Of a stretch of DNA of 64,000 nucleotides, positions 44,208-52,520 are shown in pieces. The position numbers and the translations under genes are program-made. The DNA comes from DATLLN01 sp963797175 (GTDB lineage Bacteria > Actinomycetota > Thermoleophilia > Gaiellales > JAICJC01). How positions within the stretch are numbered: position 1 is the stretch's first letter; each line of letters starts with the position of its first letter. Where the stretch lies: NCBI GenBank assembly GCA_963797175.1, contig CAWCOL010000005.1:620001-684000 (forward strand), in the 5' to 3' direction. The notes under the pieces were generated by a model. That model ran no database searches. It saw only the letters and a program-made list of their open reading frames with translations, and was not told the origin of the DNA.

Positions 44208-45031
44208 CAGCCGAACCGTCCGTGGACGTAGTCGGCGGTGCGCGGATCGTTGGGCCGCTCGAAGATCTGGGTGGTCTCGCCCGCCTCGACGATCCTGCCC
44301 GGCTCGTTCTCGGCTGCCAGGAAGAAGGCGCAGGACGACGAGACGCGCTGGGCCTGCTGCATGTTGTGCGTGACGATCACGATCGTCACCTCCGAGGCGA
44401 GGTCGAGCACGGTCTCCTCGATCCGCCGCGTCGAGGTCGGGTCGAGCGCGGAGCAGGGCTCGTCCATCAGCAGCACCTCGGGTCTCACGGCCAGCGCGCG
44501 GGCGATGCAGAGCCGCTGCTGCTGGCCACCGGAGAGCGCGCCGCCGGCGTTGCCCAGGCGGTTCTTGACTTCGTCCCAGAGACCGGCCTTGACCAGGCAC
44601 TCCTCGACCAGGTCGTCGGCCCGGCGCACGCGCTTGCCGGACAGGTTGAGTCCGGAGACGACGTTCTGGTAGATGCTCATCGCCGGGAACGGGTTCGGCT
44701 TCTGGAACACCATGCCGATCCGCTTGCGCACCTCGATCGGACGGCGCATGGGGTCGTAGATGTCGTCGCCGTCGAGGTAGACGGCGCCGGACAGCGCCGA
44801 CCCCGGCACCAGCTCGTGCATGCGGTTCAGGATCCGCAGGAAGGTGGACTTGCCGCAGCCGGAGGGGCCGATCAGCGCCGTCACCCGGTTGGCACGCATC
44901 GGCACCGACACCCGCTCGAGCACCTTGTGCGACCCGAACCAGGCGCTGACGTCGCGGGCCATCAGGCCGCCGGCCACGGCGCCGTTCGGCGACACATGCG
45001 GCATCTCGAGGGTCTGTGCGGATGTGCTCAT
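44207..45031 (-). CDS. pstB: phosphate ABC transporter ATP-binding protein PstB
   Basis: ATPase of the Pst transporter. About 274 residues: Walker A GPSGCGKSTFLR, Q-loop FQKPNPFP, signature LSGGQQQRL, Walker B VLLMDEPCSALD, H-loop VTHNMQQA. ATG at 45031 overlaps the pstA stop as ATGA. Confidence 0.96.
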   Translation of the reverse strand: MSTSAQTLEMPHVSPNGAVAGGLMARDVSAWFGSHKVLERVSVPMRANRVTALIGPSGCGKSTFLRILNRMHELVPGSALSGAVYLDGDDIYDPMRRPIEVRKRIGMVFQKPNPFPAMSIYQNVVSGLNLSGKRVRRADDLVEECLVKAGLWDEVKNRLGNAGGALSGGQQQRLCIARALAVRPEVLLMDEPCSALDPTSTRRIEETVLDLASEVTIVIVTHNMQQAQRVSSSCAFFLAAENEPGRIVEAGETTQIFERPNDPRTADYVHGRFG

Positions 45032-46110
45032 CGGGCTCTCCTCGCGAAGTGCCCGATCAGGCGGGCCATGGTGAACAGGGTCAGCACCATCACCATCAGC
45101 ACCAGGCAGCCCGTCCAGGCGCGCGCCTGGACGTTGGCCGAGGAGCTCTCGGTGATCTGCTTGTAGATGAAGAGCGGCATCGCCGACTGGGCGCCGCTGA
45201 ACGGGTTGGCGTTCATCAGCGACGAGCCGAACGCGGTGGCGATCAGGGGCGCGGTCTCGCCGATGGCCCGGGCGATGCCGAGGATGACGGAGGTGATCAG
45301 GCCGCTGCGGGCGGTCGGGAGCACCACGCTCCAGGTCGTCTTCCACTCGGTCGCGCCCAGCGCCAGCGATGCCTCGCGCAGCCCGTCGGGCACCAGCCGC
45401 AGCACCTCCTCGGAGGTGCGGGTGATGATCGGCAGCATCGAGATCGAGATCGCCAGCGACGCCGCGAAGCCCGACCAGCCGAACTCGCTGACCCAGACCG
45501 CGTAGACGAACAGGCCGGCGAGGATGGTGGGAACGCCGCTCATCGCGTCGACGAAGATCCGCACGGGGCGGCGCAGCGGCCCGCCGATCTCGTTCAGGAA
45601 GATGGCGCAGGCGAAGCCCAGCGGCAGCGACATGGCCACGGCCAGGGCCACCTGCTCAAGCGTCCCCACGATCGCCTGGGCGGCCCCGCCCGACGTGGCC
45701 GCCGAGAGCGGTCCGGTGAACTGCTGCGTCTCGGTGAAGAAGTGGAACGTGAGGGCGTGCACGCCCTTGCTGAAGACGTAGCCCAGGATCAGCACCAGCG
45801 GCACGACCATGGCCAGCGCCGCCGACGCGACGATCACGGTCATCGTCCGGTCGCCGGCCAGCACCGGGCCGTCCAACTCGCGGACGACGATCCAGTAGCA
45901 GCCGATGAAGGCGAGGTACCAGCAGACGGCGAACTCGGCGGGCGCCGAGAACGGCGCGACCTGGAAGATCAGCCAGATCAGCGCGAACGAGGACGCGGCG
46001 GCCCCGGCCAGCACGCCCGCGTCGCGCGTGTTGAAAGCGGCCGGGCGGACCGGCCGGTCATCCACCTGCGCGGGCGTGGCGATGGGCGCGTGCCCGGCGA
46101 GCGTGGCCAT
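45028..46110 (-). CDS. pstA: phosphate ABC transporter permease PstA
   Basis: Permease subunit, 360 residues, longer than the usual 280-300 because of an N-terminal extension with two extra hydrophobic segments (VLAGAAASSFALIWLIFQV, FAVCWYLAFIGCYWIVV). The core has GTLEQVALAVAMSLPLGFACAIFLNE, the EAA loop LREASLALGATEWKTTWSVVLP and ARAIGETAPLI. ATG in the pstC stop (TGATG), stop in the pstB start (ATGA). Confidence 0.94.
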   Translation of the reverse strand: MATLAGHAPIATPAQVDDRPVRPAAFNTRDAGVLAGAAASSFALIWLIFQVAPFSAPAEFAVCWYLAFIGCYWIVVRELDGPVLAGDRTMTVIVASAALAMVVPLVLILGYVFSKGVHALTFHFFTETQQFTGPLSAATSGGAAQAIVGTLEQVALAVAMSLPLGFACAIFLNEIGGPLRRPVRIFVDAMSGVPTILAGLFVYAVWVSEFGWSGFAASLAISISMLPIITRTSEEVLRLVPDGLREASLALGATEWKTTWSVVLPTARSGLITSVILGIARAIGETAPLIATAFGSSLMNANPFSGAQSAMPLFIYKQITESSSANVQARAWTGCLVLMVMVLTLFTMARLIGHFARRAR

Positions 46111-47093
46111 CAGATCTCGACTCCGGCGCCGGAGCGCGACCGGCGGACGATCAGGGACGCCGCCACGTTGACCAGCAGGGTGACGACGTAGAGCACGAGG
46201 CCGGCGCCCATCAGGGCGGGCAGGCCGTGCGCGTGGTCGGCGTCGCCGAAGCGGTTTGCGATGTGCGCTCCGATCGTGTTGCCGCCGGTCTCGAGGACGT
46301 GGACGGAGATGTTGAAGGACGCGCTGAGCACGATCGCGATCGAGATCGACTCGCCCATCGCCCGGCCCAGCGCGAGCATCGAGCCGCCGATGATGCCGCC
46401 GCGGCCGAACGGAATGACGACCGTGCGGATCATCCGCCAGCGGCTGCCGCCCAGCGCCAGCGCGGCCTCCTTCTCCCCCGGCGGCGTCTGGGAGAACACC
46501 TCGCGCATGACGGCAGTGGCGGTGGGGGTCAGCATCAGCGCCACGAGCACGCCCACGATGAACGGCGACGCCGCCAGGTTCCCGCCCTTGGAGGTCGAGA
46601 ACAGCGGCACCATGCCCAGGTTGGCGGACAGCCAGCCGGCCACGCCGAGCAGGTGCGGCTGGAGGAAGAAGAAGCCCCAGATGCCGTAGATCAGGCTGGG
46701 CACGGCGGCCAGCAGGTCGAGCACTGTCACCAGCGGGCCGCGCATGCGGGGCGAGACGTACTCGGTCAGACAGAGGGCGGTGAGCAGCGAGACGGGCACC
46801 GCCAGGACGAGCGCGATCGTGGCGATCACCAGCGTGCCGTAGAGCAGGGCGGCGACGCCGGTCTGGCCGGGGACGGCCGGGTTCCAGCCCGTGCTCGTGA
46901 AGAAGGAGAGGCCGTTCTCACGGAAGGTGGGAAGGGCGCGCAGGAAGAGGAAGAGCCCGATGAGGAACAGCACCACCAGCGTCACCAGCCCCGCGCCGCT
47001 CGCCGTCAGGCGGTACACGCGATCGGTGCGTGTCCGCTGCGAGCGGATCTGGCGCGGCACGTCGGCCGTGACGATGTCTGTTGCTGCACTCAT
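46110..47093 (-). CDS. pstC: phosphate ABC transporter permease PstC
   Basis: Permease subunit, 327 residues, six helices: LVTLVVLFLIGLFLFLRALP, ALLYGTLVIATIALVLAVPVSLLTAL, LLAAVPSLIYGIWGFFFL, FIVGVLVALMLTPTATAVMREVF, EAA loop EKEAALALGGSRWRMIRTVVIP and GGSMLALGRAMGESISIAIVLSAS. Starts 29 bases after the pstS stop. Confidence 0.95.
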   Translation of the reverse strand: MSAATDIVTADVPRQIRSQRTRTDRVYRLTASGAGLVTLVVLFLIGLFLFLRALPTFRENGLSFFTSTGWNPAVPGQTGVAALLYGTLVIATIALVLAVPVSLLTALCLTEYVSPRMRGPLVTVLDLLAAVPSLIYGIWGFFFLQPHLLGVAGWLSANLGMVPLFSTSKGGNLAASPFIVGVLVALMLTPTATAVMREVFSQTPPGEKEAALALGGSRWRMIRTVVIPFGRGGIIGGSMLALGRAMGESISIAIVLSASFNISVHVLETGGNTIGAHIANRFGDADHAHGLPALMGAGLVLYVVTLLVNVAASLIVRRSRSGAGVEI

Positions 47094-47122
47094 CGGGCTC
47101 TTGGCTCTCGATCAGCTACCGG

Positions 47123-48265
47123 TCAGGACTTTGCGAACCGGCAGTAGTTGGTGAAGGTCGAGCCGCCGCCCTGCGGTCCGCTCGGCAGCGGGGCGAACCC
47201 GTACTGGCGGATCGTGTTGGCGATCTCGGTGTGGTAGTCGACGCCCGTGGTCGGGTCGTCGGCGTGGGCCACCTTGCAGATCCAGCCGTTCGCGCCGATG
47301 TACTGCGTGACCGGCTTGGCCGCCTTCTTGGCGGTGCCGCAGGTGGCGGCGCCGCAGAAGACGTTGTAGAGGAACCGCGAGAACGTGAACGAGCCGTCGG
47401 CGATGTGGGCCTCGGTGGGCGTCACGCCGTCGATCGAGTTGATCACGCTGCCGTCGGGGTTGCCGCCGGCGCCGTACCGCTCCGTCCAGGAGCCGACGGA
47501 GACGGGGACGATCGCGTTCTTGAGATCCGCCGCGGCGATCTCGTTGTTGGCGGTCTGGTCGATCAGCTTGACGCCGGGGCAGCTGGAGCTGCTTCCGCCG
47601 AGGAAGCCGTCGAAGGCCTTGCGGGTGCCGTAGATGCCCAGGATCGTGTAGATCTGGATCGGGCTGTTGGCGCCGCCGACCTGGTTCCAGTTGGTGATCG
47701 TGCAGTTGACGAAGATGCCCTGGAGCTGCGCCGTCGTCAGGTTGTGCACCGCGCTGGTGGCGGAGCCGGCCACGTTCGGGAAGGTCTCCCACGTGATGCC
47801 GTCACGCGCGTAGGCGAGGTAGTTGAGGCCGGTGCAGACGGTCGCATCCGGAGCCGAGGTCTGGCGGACGTAGTTGATCTTCGCCACGCCCGCGGTGTTC
47901 TGCGCGCAGAGCTGCTTGACGCCGGCACCGCCACCGATCGGGAACGCCTCGCTGACGCGATCGTGCGTGTAGTTCTCGGTGGTGATGTCGCCGGTCGCCG
48001 GGATGCAGTGGAAGTCGAGCGGCTGCGTGCCGGTCGAGACCGTGACGTTGCATCCCGGGCTCTCGTTGTACAGCTGGTCGAGCGCACTCGTGACGTGGAA
48101 CGAAACGTCCGAGCCGCTGCCCAGGATCGCCGTCGGCACGACCTTGGTCGCCGCATGCGCGGTCGACACGGCACCGGTCGCCGCGACGGCGAGTGCGACC
48201 ACGGCGAGGCCGGCGACCGCGAGGCGGCGGACGGCCTTGGACCGTGATCTGTTGGTGGTTTCCAT
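47123..48265 (-). CDS. pstS: PstS-family phosphate-binding protein (first gene of the pst operon)
   Basis: 380 residues with signal peptide (RRLAVAGLAVVALAVAATGA, cleavage after AHA). PBP fold: VVPTAILGSGSDVSFHVTSALDQLYNESPGC, FPIGGGAGVKQLC, LTTAQLQGIFVNCTITNWNQVGG, IYTILGIYGTRKAFDGFLGG, IADGSFTFSRFLYNVFCG. The GSGSD and GIYGT segments stand where phosphate contacts are found in PstS. It lacks a lipobox and a membrane anchor, unlike the other two copies, so it would be released or loosely bound. ATG at 48263-48265 with AGGGG upstream. Confidence 0.85.
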   Translation of the reverse strand: METTNRSRSKAVRRLAVAGLAVVALAVAATGAVSTAHAATKVVPTAILGSGSDVSFHVTSALDQLYNESPGCNVTVSTGTQPLDFHCIPATGDITTENYTHDRVSEAFPIGGGAGVKQLCAQNTAGVAKINYVRQTSAPDATVCTGLNYLAYARDGITWETFPNVAGSATSAVHNLTTAQLQGIFVNCTITNWNQVGGANSPIQIYTILGIYGTRKAFDGFLGGSSSSCPGVKLIDQTANNEIAAADLKNAIVPVSVGSWTERYGAGGNPDGSVINSIDGVTPTEAHIADGSFTFSRFLYNVFCGAATCGTAKKAAKPVTQYIGANGWICKVAHADDPTTGVDYHTEIANTIRQYGFAPLPSGPQGGGSTFTNYCRFAKS

Positions 48266-48352
48266 GTGGTACGAGCCCCTTTCGGTGTTCTCGGTGATCT
48301 CACGGGGGGCACGCCGTGATGCTGCCTTGTGCCTCAGCATTCCCCCCTTTTC

Positions 48353-48400
48353 CCATTGAAGCAATGGAGATTGTGTACGAGCACCCCTCCCCCGCGTCAA
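48353..48400 (-). promoter_or_regulatory. pst operon promoter and palindrome
   Basis: On the minus strand TTGACG (48395-48400), 17 bases, TACACA (48372-48377) form a promoter about 105 bases before pstS. CCATTG-AAG-CAATGG (48353-48367) straddles the expected start point and is a candidate operator. No PhoP-type GTTCACC direct repeats were seen. The 48266-48619 gap holds this promoter and the divergent XRE promoter. Confidence 0.52.
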
Positions 48401-48580
48401 CCGACAACCGACGCACCGGCCCCCGAGAGTGTTGCCGCAGCCGAAACCGCACCCTCTGCTCTCACCAAGCGGGGGCGTCGCGGGTGCCAGCGGAGGTCAT
48501 GTGGAGGGACGTATCCGTTAAGCCGCGTTCACGAAGTCCCTGGAAACACCCGACTTTGGGTCTTTACACCAGTTGTTCGG

Positions 48581-48608
48581 TTGACAAACTGGACATTGTC
48601 GATAGGCT
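48581..48608 (+). promoter_or_regulatory. promoter of the small XRE regulator with internal inverted repeat
   Basis: TTGACA (48581-48586), 16 bases, TAGGCT (48603-48608), then an ATG 11 bases on, so the mRNA is nearly leaderless. GACAA (48583-48587) and TTGTC (48596-48600) form an inverted repeat inside the promoter, a likely autoregulatory operator. Confidence 0.6.
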
Positions 48609-48619
48609 GGGCTCCGGAC

Positions 48620-48931
48620 ATGGAGCAGCGCAACGGCCGCGAGGGCCATAACCACCGGAGCCCCGCGGGTGCGAATCTGCGCCACCTGATCGGCATGCAC
48701 GACCTGCGCCGCACCGAGCTCGCCGAGCAGATGGGGATCTCCCCCACCGGGCTGACCAACATCCTGAACGGCCGCTCCGAGCCGACGCTGCGCACCGCCG
48801 GCCGCGCCGCCGCCGCGTTCGGCATCTCGATCGACGACCTCTACGGCGAGCTGCCCCGCTGCCTGCGGGCCGCGTCCGTCGCCTTCGAGACGGCCCCGGT
48901 ACGGGACATCCGCGCGCGCCGCACCGCGTAG
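48620..48931 (+). CDS. small XRE-family regulator divergent from the pst operon
   Basis: 103 residues with one HTH_XRE domain (~23-78: LRHLIGMHDLRRTELAEQMGISPTGLTNILNGRSEPTLRTAGRAAAAFGISIDDLYGE). The tail is basic. The ATG at 48620 follows a consensus promoter; the frame is open further upstream but without a start context. It is divergent from pstS across 354 bases, so it may regulate phosphate uptake (inference). Confidence 0.82.
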   Translation: MEQRNGREGHNHRSPAGANLRHLIGMHDLRRTELAEQMGISPTGLTNILNGRSEPTLRTAGRAAAAFGISIDDLYGELPRCLRAASVAFETAPVRDIRARRTA

Positions 48932-48937
48932 GACGGC

Positions 48938-49159
48938 TCAGGTGAGCGAGGCGGCGCCGAGCAGCTCGGCGGCGTCGAGCCGGCGTGCGGCGTCCTCGCG
49001 GGACATGCCGGCCTCGCGCAGCCGCTCGTACAGCTCGACCAGATGCTCGACGTACTGGCCCGCCGTCATGCCGTTCAGCTCCGACCAGTAGCGGATCCGC
49101 GTCACGGCGTCGTCGCTCAGCCCGGTGAGGAGGATGGACGTCGGCATGCCGGTACTCAT
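48938..49159 (-). CDS. 73-aa protein, ribbon-helix-helix-like
   Basis: Sequence begins MSTGMPTSILLTGLSDDAVT, then RIRYWSELNGMTAGQYVEHLVELYERLREAG and a helical end REDAARRLDAAELLG. A short strand followed by two helices resembles RHH/CopG-like DNA-binding proteins; no partner toxin is adjacent. It converges with the XRE gene (6 bases between stops). A GTG/ATG choice is possible; ATG at 49157-49159 is used. Confidence 0.55.
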   Translation of the reverse strand: MSTGMPTSILLTGLSDDAVTRIRYWSELNGMTAGQYVEHLVELYERLREAGMSREDAARRLDAAELLGAASLT

Positions 49160-49221
49160 ACCCAGACGGTGACGAAAGTACGTGTGGGTTGTCTTGAAGT
49201 CTCCTGTGAGGATGCTGTGGA

Positions 49222-49998
49222 TCAGCCGGGAAGCTCGCGGCGCTCGGCGCCGGCGTGCTCGCGGTTGGCCAGCGTGATCAGCACGTAGCCGATCGCGATC
49301 AGGAAGATCACCGACTGCTCCGAGTTCATCGCGATCCCGCCCAGGTTCTGATCCTCGGCCGGCGACATGCCCGCCAGCCGCGGGGTGTGCGCGTAGTAGC
49401 TGTAGAACGGATGGGGGACGAACGTGAACGCGAGTCCGAGGAAGGACGCACCCACGAACGCGACCAGCAGGTAGGGCACCAGCACGGCCGGCGAGCGCGA
49501 CCACCACCGCGAGCGCACCACCGGCGCCCAGAACCAGAGGCCGGCGGCGAGCAGCACCAGGTGCTCGACGTTGAGCGCGATCGGGTGCTGGACGGCGTAC
49601 TCGTACACCGGCGCGAAGTGCACGCCGTACCAGGCGGCCAGCCAGAAGGCGAGCGCGGGCACGAGGTTCGTGCAGGCGCGCGGCACCAGCGGGACGGCAC
49701 GGTCGAGCGCCTCCCACATCGCCCCGTTCAGGCCGAGCATGAGCAGCGGCGGCGCGACGTCCGCCAGCAGCGCGTTCTGCACCAGGTGGGCGAGCAGCAG
49801 GTAGTGCACCGCCAGCGTCTCCAGCGGCGAGTTGACCGAGCCCGCGATCAGCACGATGCCGGCCGTGAACGAGGCGATCCGCAGCGGCCCGGGATGGTGG
49901 ACGCGCGCCGCCCGGACGTAGGCGACCGCCGCCCCGGCGGCCAGCACCACGAACAGCGGCTCGAAGGTGAAGGACGCCGGATCCGGGGCGGAGCTCAC
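49222..49998 (-). CDS. CtaG-family cytochrome c oxidase assembly protein, copy 1
   Basis: 258 residues, seven hydrophobic segments. Family hallmarks: YLLLAHLVQNALLADVAPPLLMLGL, AWYGVHFAPVYEYAVQHPIALNVEHLVLLAAGLWFWAPVV, FTFVPHPFYSYYA and AEDQNLGGIAMNSEQSVIFLIAIG. CtaG (caa3-type) proteins assist copper-site assembly in heme-copper oxidases. GTG start at 49996-49998. It is head-to-head with copy 2 across 69 bases. Confidence 0.88.
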   Translation of the reverse strand: MSSAPDPASFTFEPLFVVLAAGAAVAYVRAARVHHPGPLRIASFTAGIVLIAGSVNSPLETLAVHYLLLAHLVQNALLADVAPPLLMLGLNGAMWEALDRAVPLVPRACTNLVPALAFWLAAWYGVHFAPVYEYAVQHPIALNVEHLVLLAAGLWFWAPVVRSRWWSRSPAVLVPYLLVAFVGASFLGLAFTFVPHPFYSYYAHTPRLAGMSPAEDQNLGGIAMNSEQSVIFLIAIGYVLITLANREHAGAERRELPG

Positions 49999-50067
49999 GA
50001 GGCAGACCGGCCGGCGGCGGTACGCTCGGTCTGTGCACCTCCCGAACGCAACGGCGGCTCCCGGCTG

Positions 50068-50847
50068 ATGGTCGATCCCTGGCGCCTGTCGCCGGACTGG
50101 GAGTGGGCGCTCGCGATCGCCGTGTTCGCGCTCGACTACGTCCTGGTCGTCCGCCACCTCGACCGCACCGGCCGGACGGTGCCTGCGATCCGCCGCTGGG
50201 CGTTCGCCGCGGGGCTGGCGCTGCTCGCACTGGCGCTGCTCTCGCCGATCGAGCATCTCGCCCTCACCTCGATGCTCAGCTTCCACCTGCTCCAGAACGT
50301 GATCATCGCAGACTGGGCGCCGCCCCTGCTCCTGCTCGGGCTGAGCGCGCCGATGGTCGCCACCCTGCGCGGCCGGCGGCTCGTGCGCCGCTTGACGCGG
50401 CCCGAGGTCGCGCTGCCGCTGTGGCTGGTCACGTGGTATGCCGTCCACCTGCCGGTCGTGTACGACTACGCCCTGCGCCACCGGGCCGCACTGGGCGTCG
50501 AGCACCTGCTCTTCATCGTCACCGGGCTGCTGTTCTGGTGGCCGGACATCGTGCCCGGCGCGCTGTCCGCCCGGGGACGGGTGCTGTACCTGTTCATCGC
50601 GATGGTGGCGATGATGCCGCTCGACTTCGGCATCGCCCTGGTCGGGCACCCGCTGTACGACTTCTACCGCGAGACCCCCAAGCTCTGGGGTTGGAGCACG
50701 ATGACCGACCAGCGTGCGGCCGGCGCGATCGCGCTGATCGCCGAGACGACGGTGCTGACCGCGGCGATGCTGATCGCGGCGGCGGCGCTGGTGCGCGAGG
50801 ACCGGCGGGCGGCGGCTGCCGCGGCCGGTCAGTCGTCGAGCGGCTGA
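50068..50847 (+). CDS. CtaG-family cytochrome c oxidase assembly protein, copy 2
   Basis: 259 residues. Paralogue of the divergent neighbour: SMLSFHLLQNVIIADWAPPLLLLGL, TWYAVHLPVVYDYALRHRAALGVEHLLFIVTGLLFWWPDIV, VGHPLYDFYRETPKLWGWSTMTDQRAAGAIAL. ATG at 50068; the stop overlaps the convergent NlpC/P60 gene by 19 bases. No oxidase subunit genes are in the window. Confidence 0.88.
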   Translation: MVDPWRLSPDWEWALAIAVFALDYVLVVRHLDRTGRTVPAIRRWAFAAGLALLALALLSPIEHLALTSMLSFHLLQNVIIADWAPPLLLLGLSAPMVATLRGRRLVRRLTRPEVALPLWLVTWYAVHLPVVYDYALRHRAALGVEHLLFIVTGLLFWWPDIVPGALSARGRVLYLFIAMVAMMPLDFGIALVGHPLYDFYRETPKLWGWSTMTDQRAAGAIALIAETTVLTAAMLIAAAALVREDRRAAAAAAGQSSSG

Positions 50848-52367
50848 GTCCGCCGGTCGACCCAGGGGGTCTGGGCGCGGCGGTCTGCCATCGGGCGGCG
50901 CGGCGGCTGCGGCTTCCGCACCGAGTGCGCGACGCGGGGCGCTGCGACCCGGCCCGAGTCCGCCGCGACGGCCGGGCGGCCGGCGGCGACGAAGGGACCC
51001 GGCGCGATCGCCGACCCGCCGTGGTCGGCCCGGAGGGCCGCGCGCCGGTCGGCCTCGCGCTCGCGCGCCAGCGCGGAGCCGGCCATCCGCGACGCCAGCT
51101 CGTACGCGCGGCGGGCGCCGGCGGCGCTGTACACGAGCCGGCTGCCCGAGCGGCTGTCCTGCCACAGCGTCCCGTAGCCGTCCCAGGGAGCGTCGGCGAG
51201 CCGCTGGAACGCGACCGGGGCCCCGTGATGGGAGGCGACGACGACCACCCCGGCGCCGACGTACATGCCGACGTGGTACGGCTCCGGCGTGTGGGTGCCC
51301 ATGAAGACGAGGTCGCCGGGCTGGAGGTTCTTGCGGGCGATCGGACGGGCCAGCTCCCACAGCACCGCGGCCGTGGGGCGTCCGGGCAGCGGGAACCCGG
51401 CCGCGCCGTAGGCGTAGTCGACGAGCCCGGAGCAGTCGAACCCGCCCTCGCTGCGGCTCTCGCCGCCCCAGATGTACGGCCATCCCACCTGCGCGGCGGC
51501 CGCCAGGATGACGGCGGCGCGGGCGCGGGTGGTGTTGGAGGCCGCGGCCAGGACGGGCGAGTGGACGACGCCGCCGAGCGGGTGCTGCCGCTGGTGCTGC
51601 GTCCGATGGTGCCGGTGCTGTCCGTGGTTGAACTTCCAGCCCGTGGTGGTGCCGCCCTGATGGTGGTGGGTCGTGTGCCCTGAGCCGGTGTGCACCGGGG
51701 TGGTCGGCGGCGGCTTCGTGCCGCCCGAGGGCGGGCCGGACGGCGCGCCGACGGCCGCACCCGCGTACCCCGCGTAGACGTCGGTGCCGGCGGGGATGCC
51801 GTCGTGATCCTGGGTGAGGTGCAGGTGCAGGGCGAAGCGGCCGTGCAGGTCGGGGGCGTCGCCGGTCCCCGGGCGCGTGAAGGATTCGCCCGCCGTGAGC
51901 ACGCCCCAGTCGGCGACCGCGACCGGGCCCGCGCCCGGATCGGCCGGCGCGCCGAGGACGGTCACGCCCTGCACGTCCGAGGATCCGGTGACGCTCTGGG
52001 CCGACGTGACCGCCGTCTGGGCGGTGGCCGACGTCAGCGTGAGCTCGCCGCCGAACACGGACAGCGGGCCGACCTCGACCTGCGCCTGAGCTCCACCCGA
52101 GTCCGCCGCCACCGAGTCCTGCGAGGGGCCGACGGTGAGCGCCAGGCCCGAGATCCCGTCGGAGGTGATCGACGTCCCCGAGGACCCCGGTGCGCTCGCG
52201 GCGCCCAGCGTGGTGGTCGACCCGTCGGGCGCGACCACCTGGACGACGAACGCCGAGGAGGATGCGGTCGAGGTCGCGGCCGGTGCGGTGCCGGCGATGC
52301 AGGCGCACGCCGCGACAACGGCCACGAGGGCCGTGCCGGCACGCAGTTGTCGCGAGAATCCCCCCAT
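50829..52367 (-). CDS. secreted NlpC/P60 peptidoglycan hydrolase
   Basis: 512 residues. Signal peptide (LRAGTALVAVVAACACIAGTAPA), a Ser/Thr/Ala/Gly-rich beta domain (~35-215), a His/Gln/Pro-rich linker (HTTHHHQGG, HGQHRHHRTQHQRQH), then the NlpC/P60 domain with Cys in FDCSGLVDYAYG, His in PYHVGMYVG and a third His in VASHH. It cleaves peptidoglycan cross-link peptides. A basic low-complexity tail follows (RADRRAALRADHGG). ATG at 52365-52367. A c-di-AMP riboswitch, common before such genes in actinobacteria, was looked for and not seen. Confidence 0.9.
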   Translation of the reverse strand: MGGFSRQLRAGTALVAVVAACACIAGTAPAATSTASSSAFVVQVVAPDGSTTTLGAASAPGSSGTSITSDGISGLALTVGPSQDSVAADSGGAQAQVEVGPLSVFGGELTLTSATAQTAVTSAQSVTGSSDVQGVTVLGAPADPGAGPVAVADWGVLTAGESFTRPGTGDAPDLHGRFALHLHLTQDHDGIPAGTDVYAGYAGAAVGAPSGPPSGGTKPPPTTPVHTGSGHTTHHHQGGTTTGWKFNHGQHRHHRTQHQRQHPLGGVVHSPVLAAASNTTRARAAVILAAAAQVGWPYIWGGESRSEGGFDCSGLVDYAYGAAGFPLPGRPTAAVLWELARPIARKNLQPGDLVFMGTHTPEPYHVGMYVGAGVVVVASHHGAPVAFQRLADAPWDGYGTLWQDSRSGSRLVYSAAGARRAYELASRMAGSALAREREADRRAALRADHGGSAIAPGPFVAAGRPAVAADSGRVAAPRVAHSVRKPQPPRRPMADRRAQTPWVDRRTQPLDD

Positions 52368-52520
52368 AAAGGCTCGGAGCGTGCGAAGACTACACAGACG
52401 GCCCGCGGACGTCACCCCCTGGTGTCGCGCTTCACAACTCTTTCACAGGGGCGAAACCGACGCGCCACCCGGGCGAGTGGTACGGTCTACAGTCGACTAT
52501 CAACAACACGGGGGTGGATC

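Noticed and set aside
48938..49159. Antitoxin of a toxin-antitoxin pair
   Set aside because: The small RHH-like protein has no toxin gene beside it; the neighbours are a divergent-type regulator and ctaG.
52368..52520. c-di-AMP riboswitch before the NlpC/P60 gene
   Set aside because: Expected in many actinobacteria at this place, but no conserved core or long structured leader is present.
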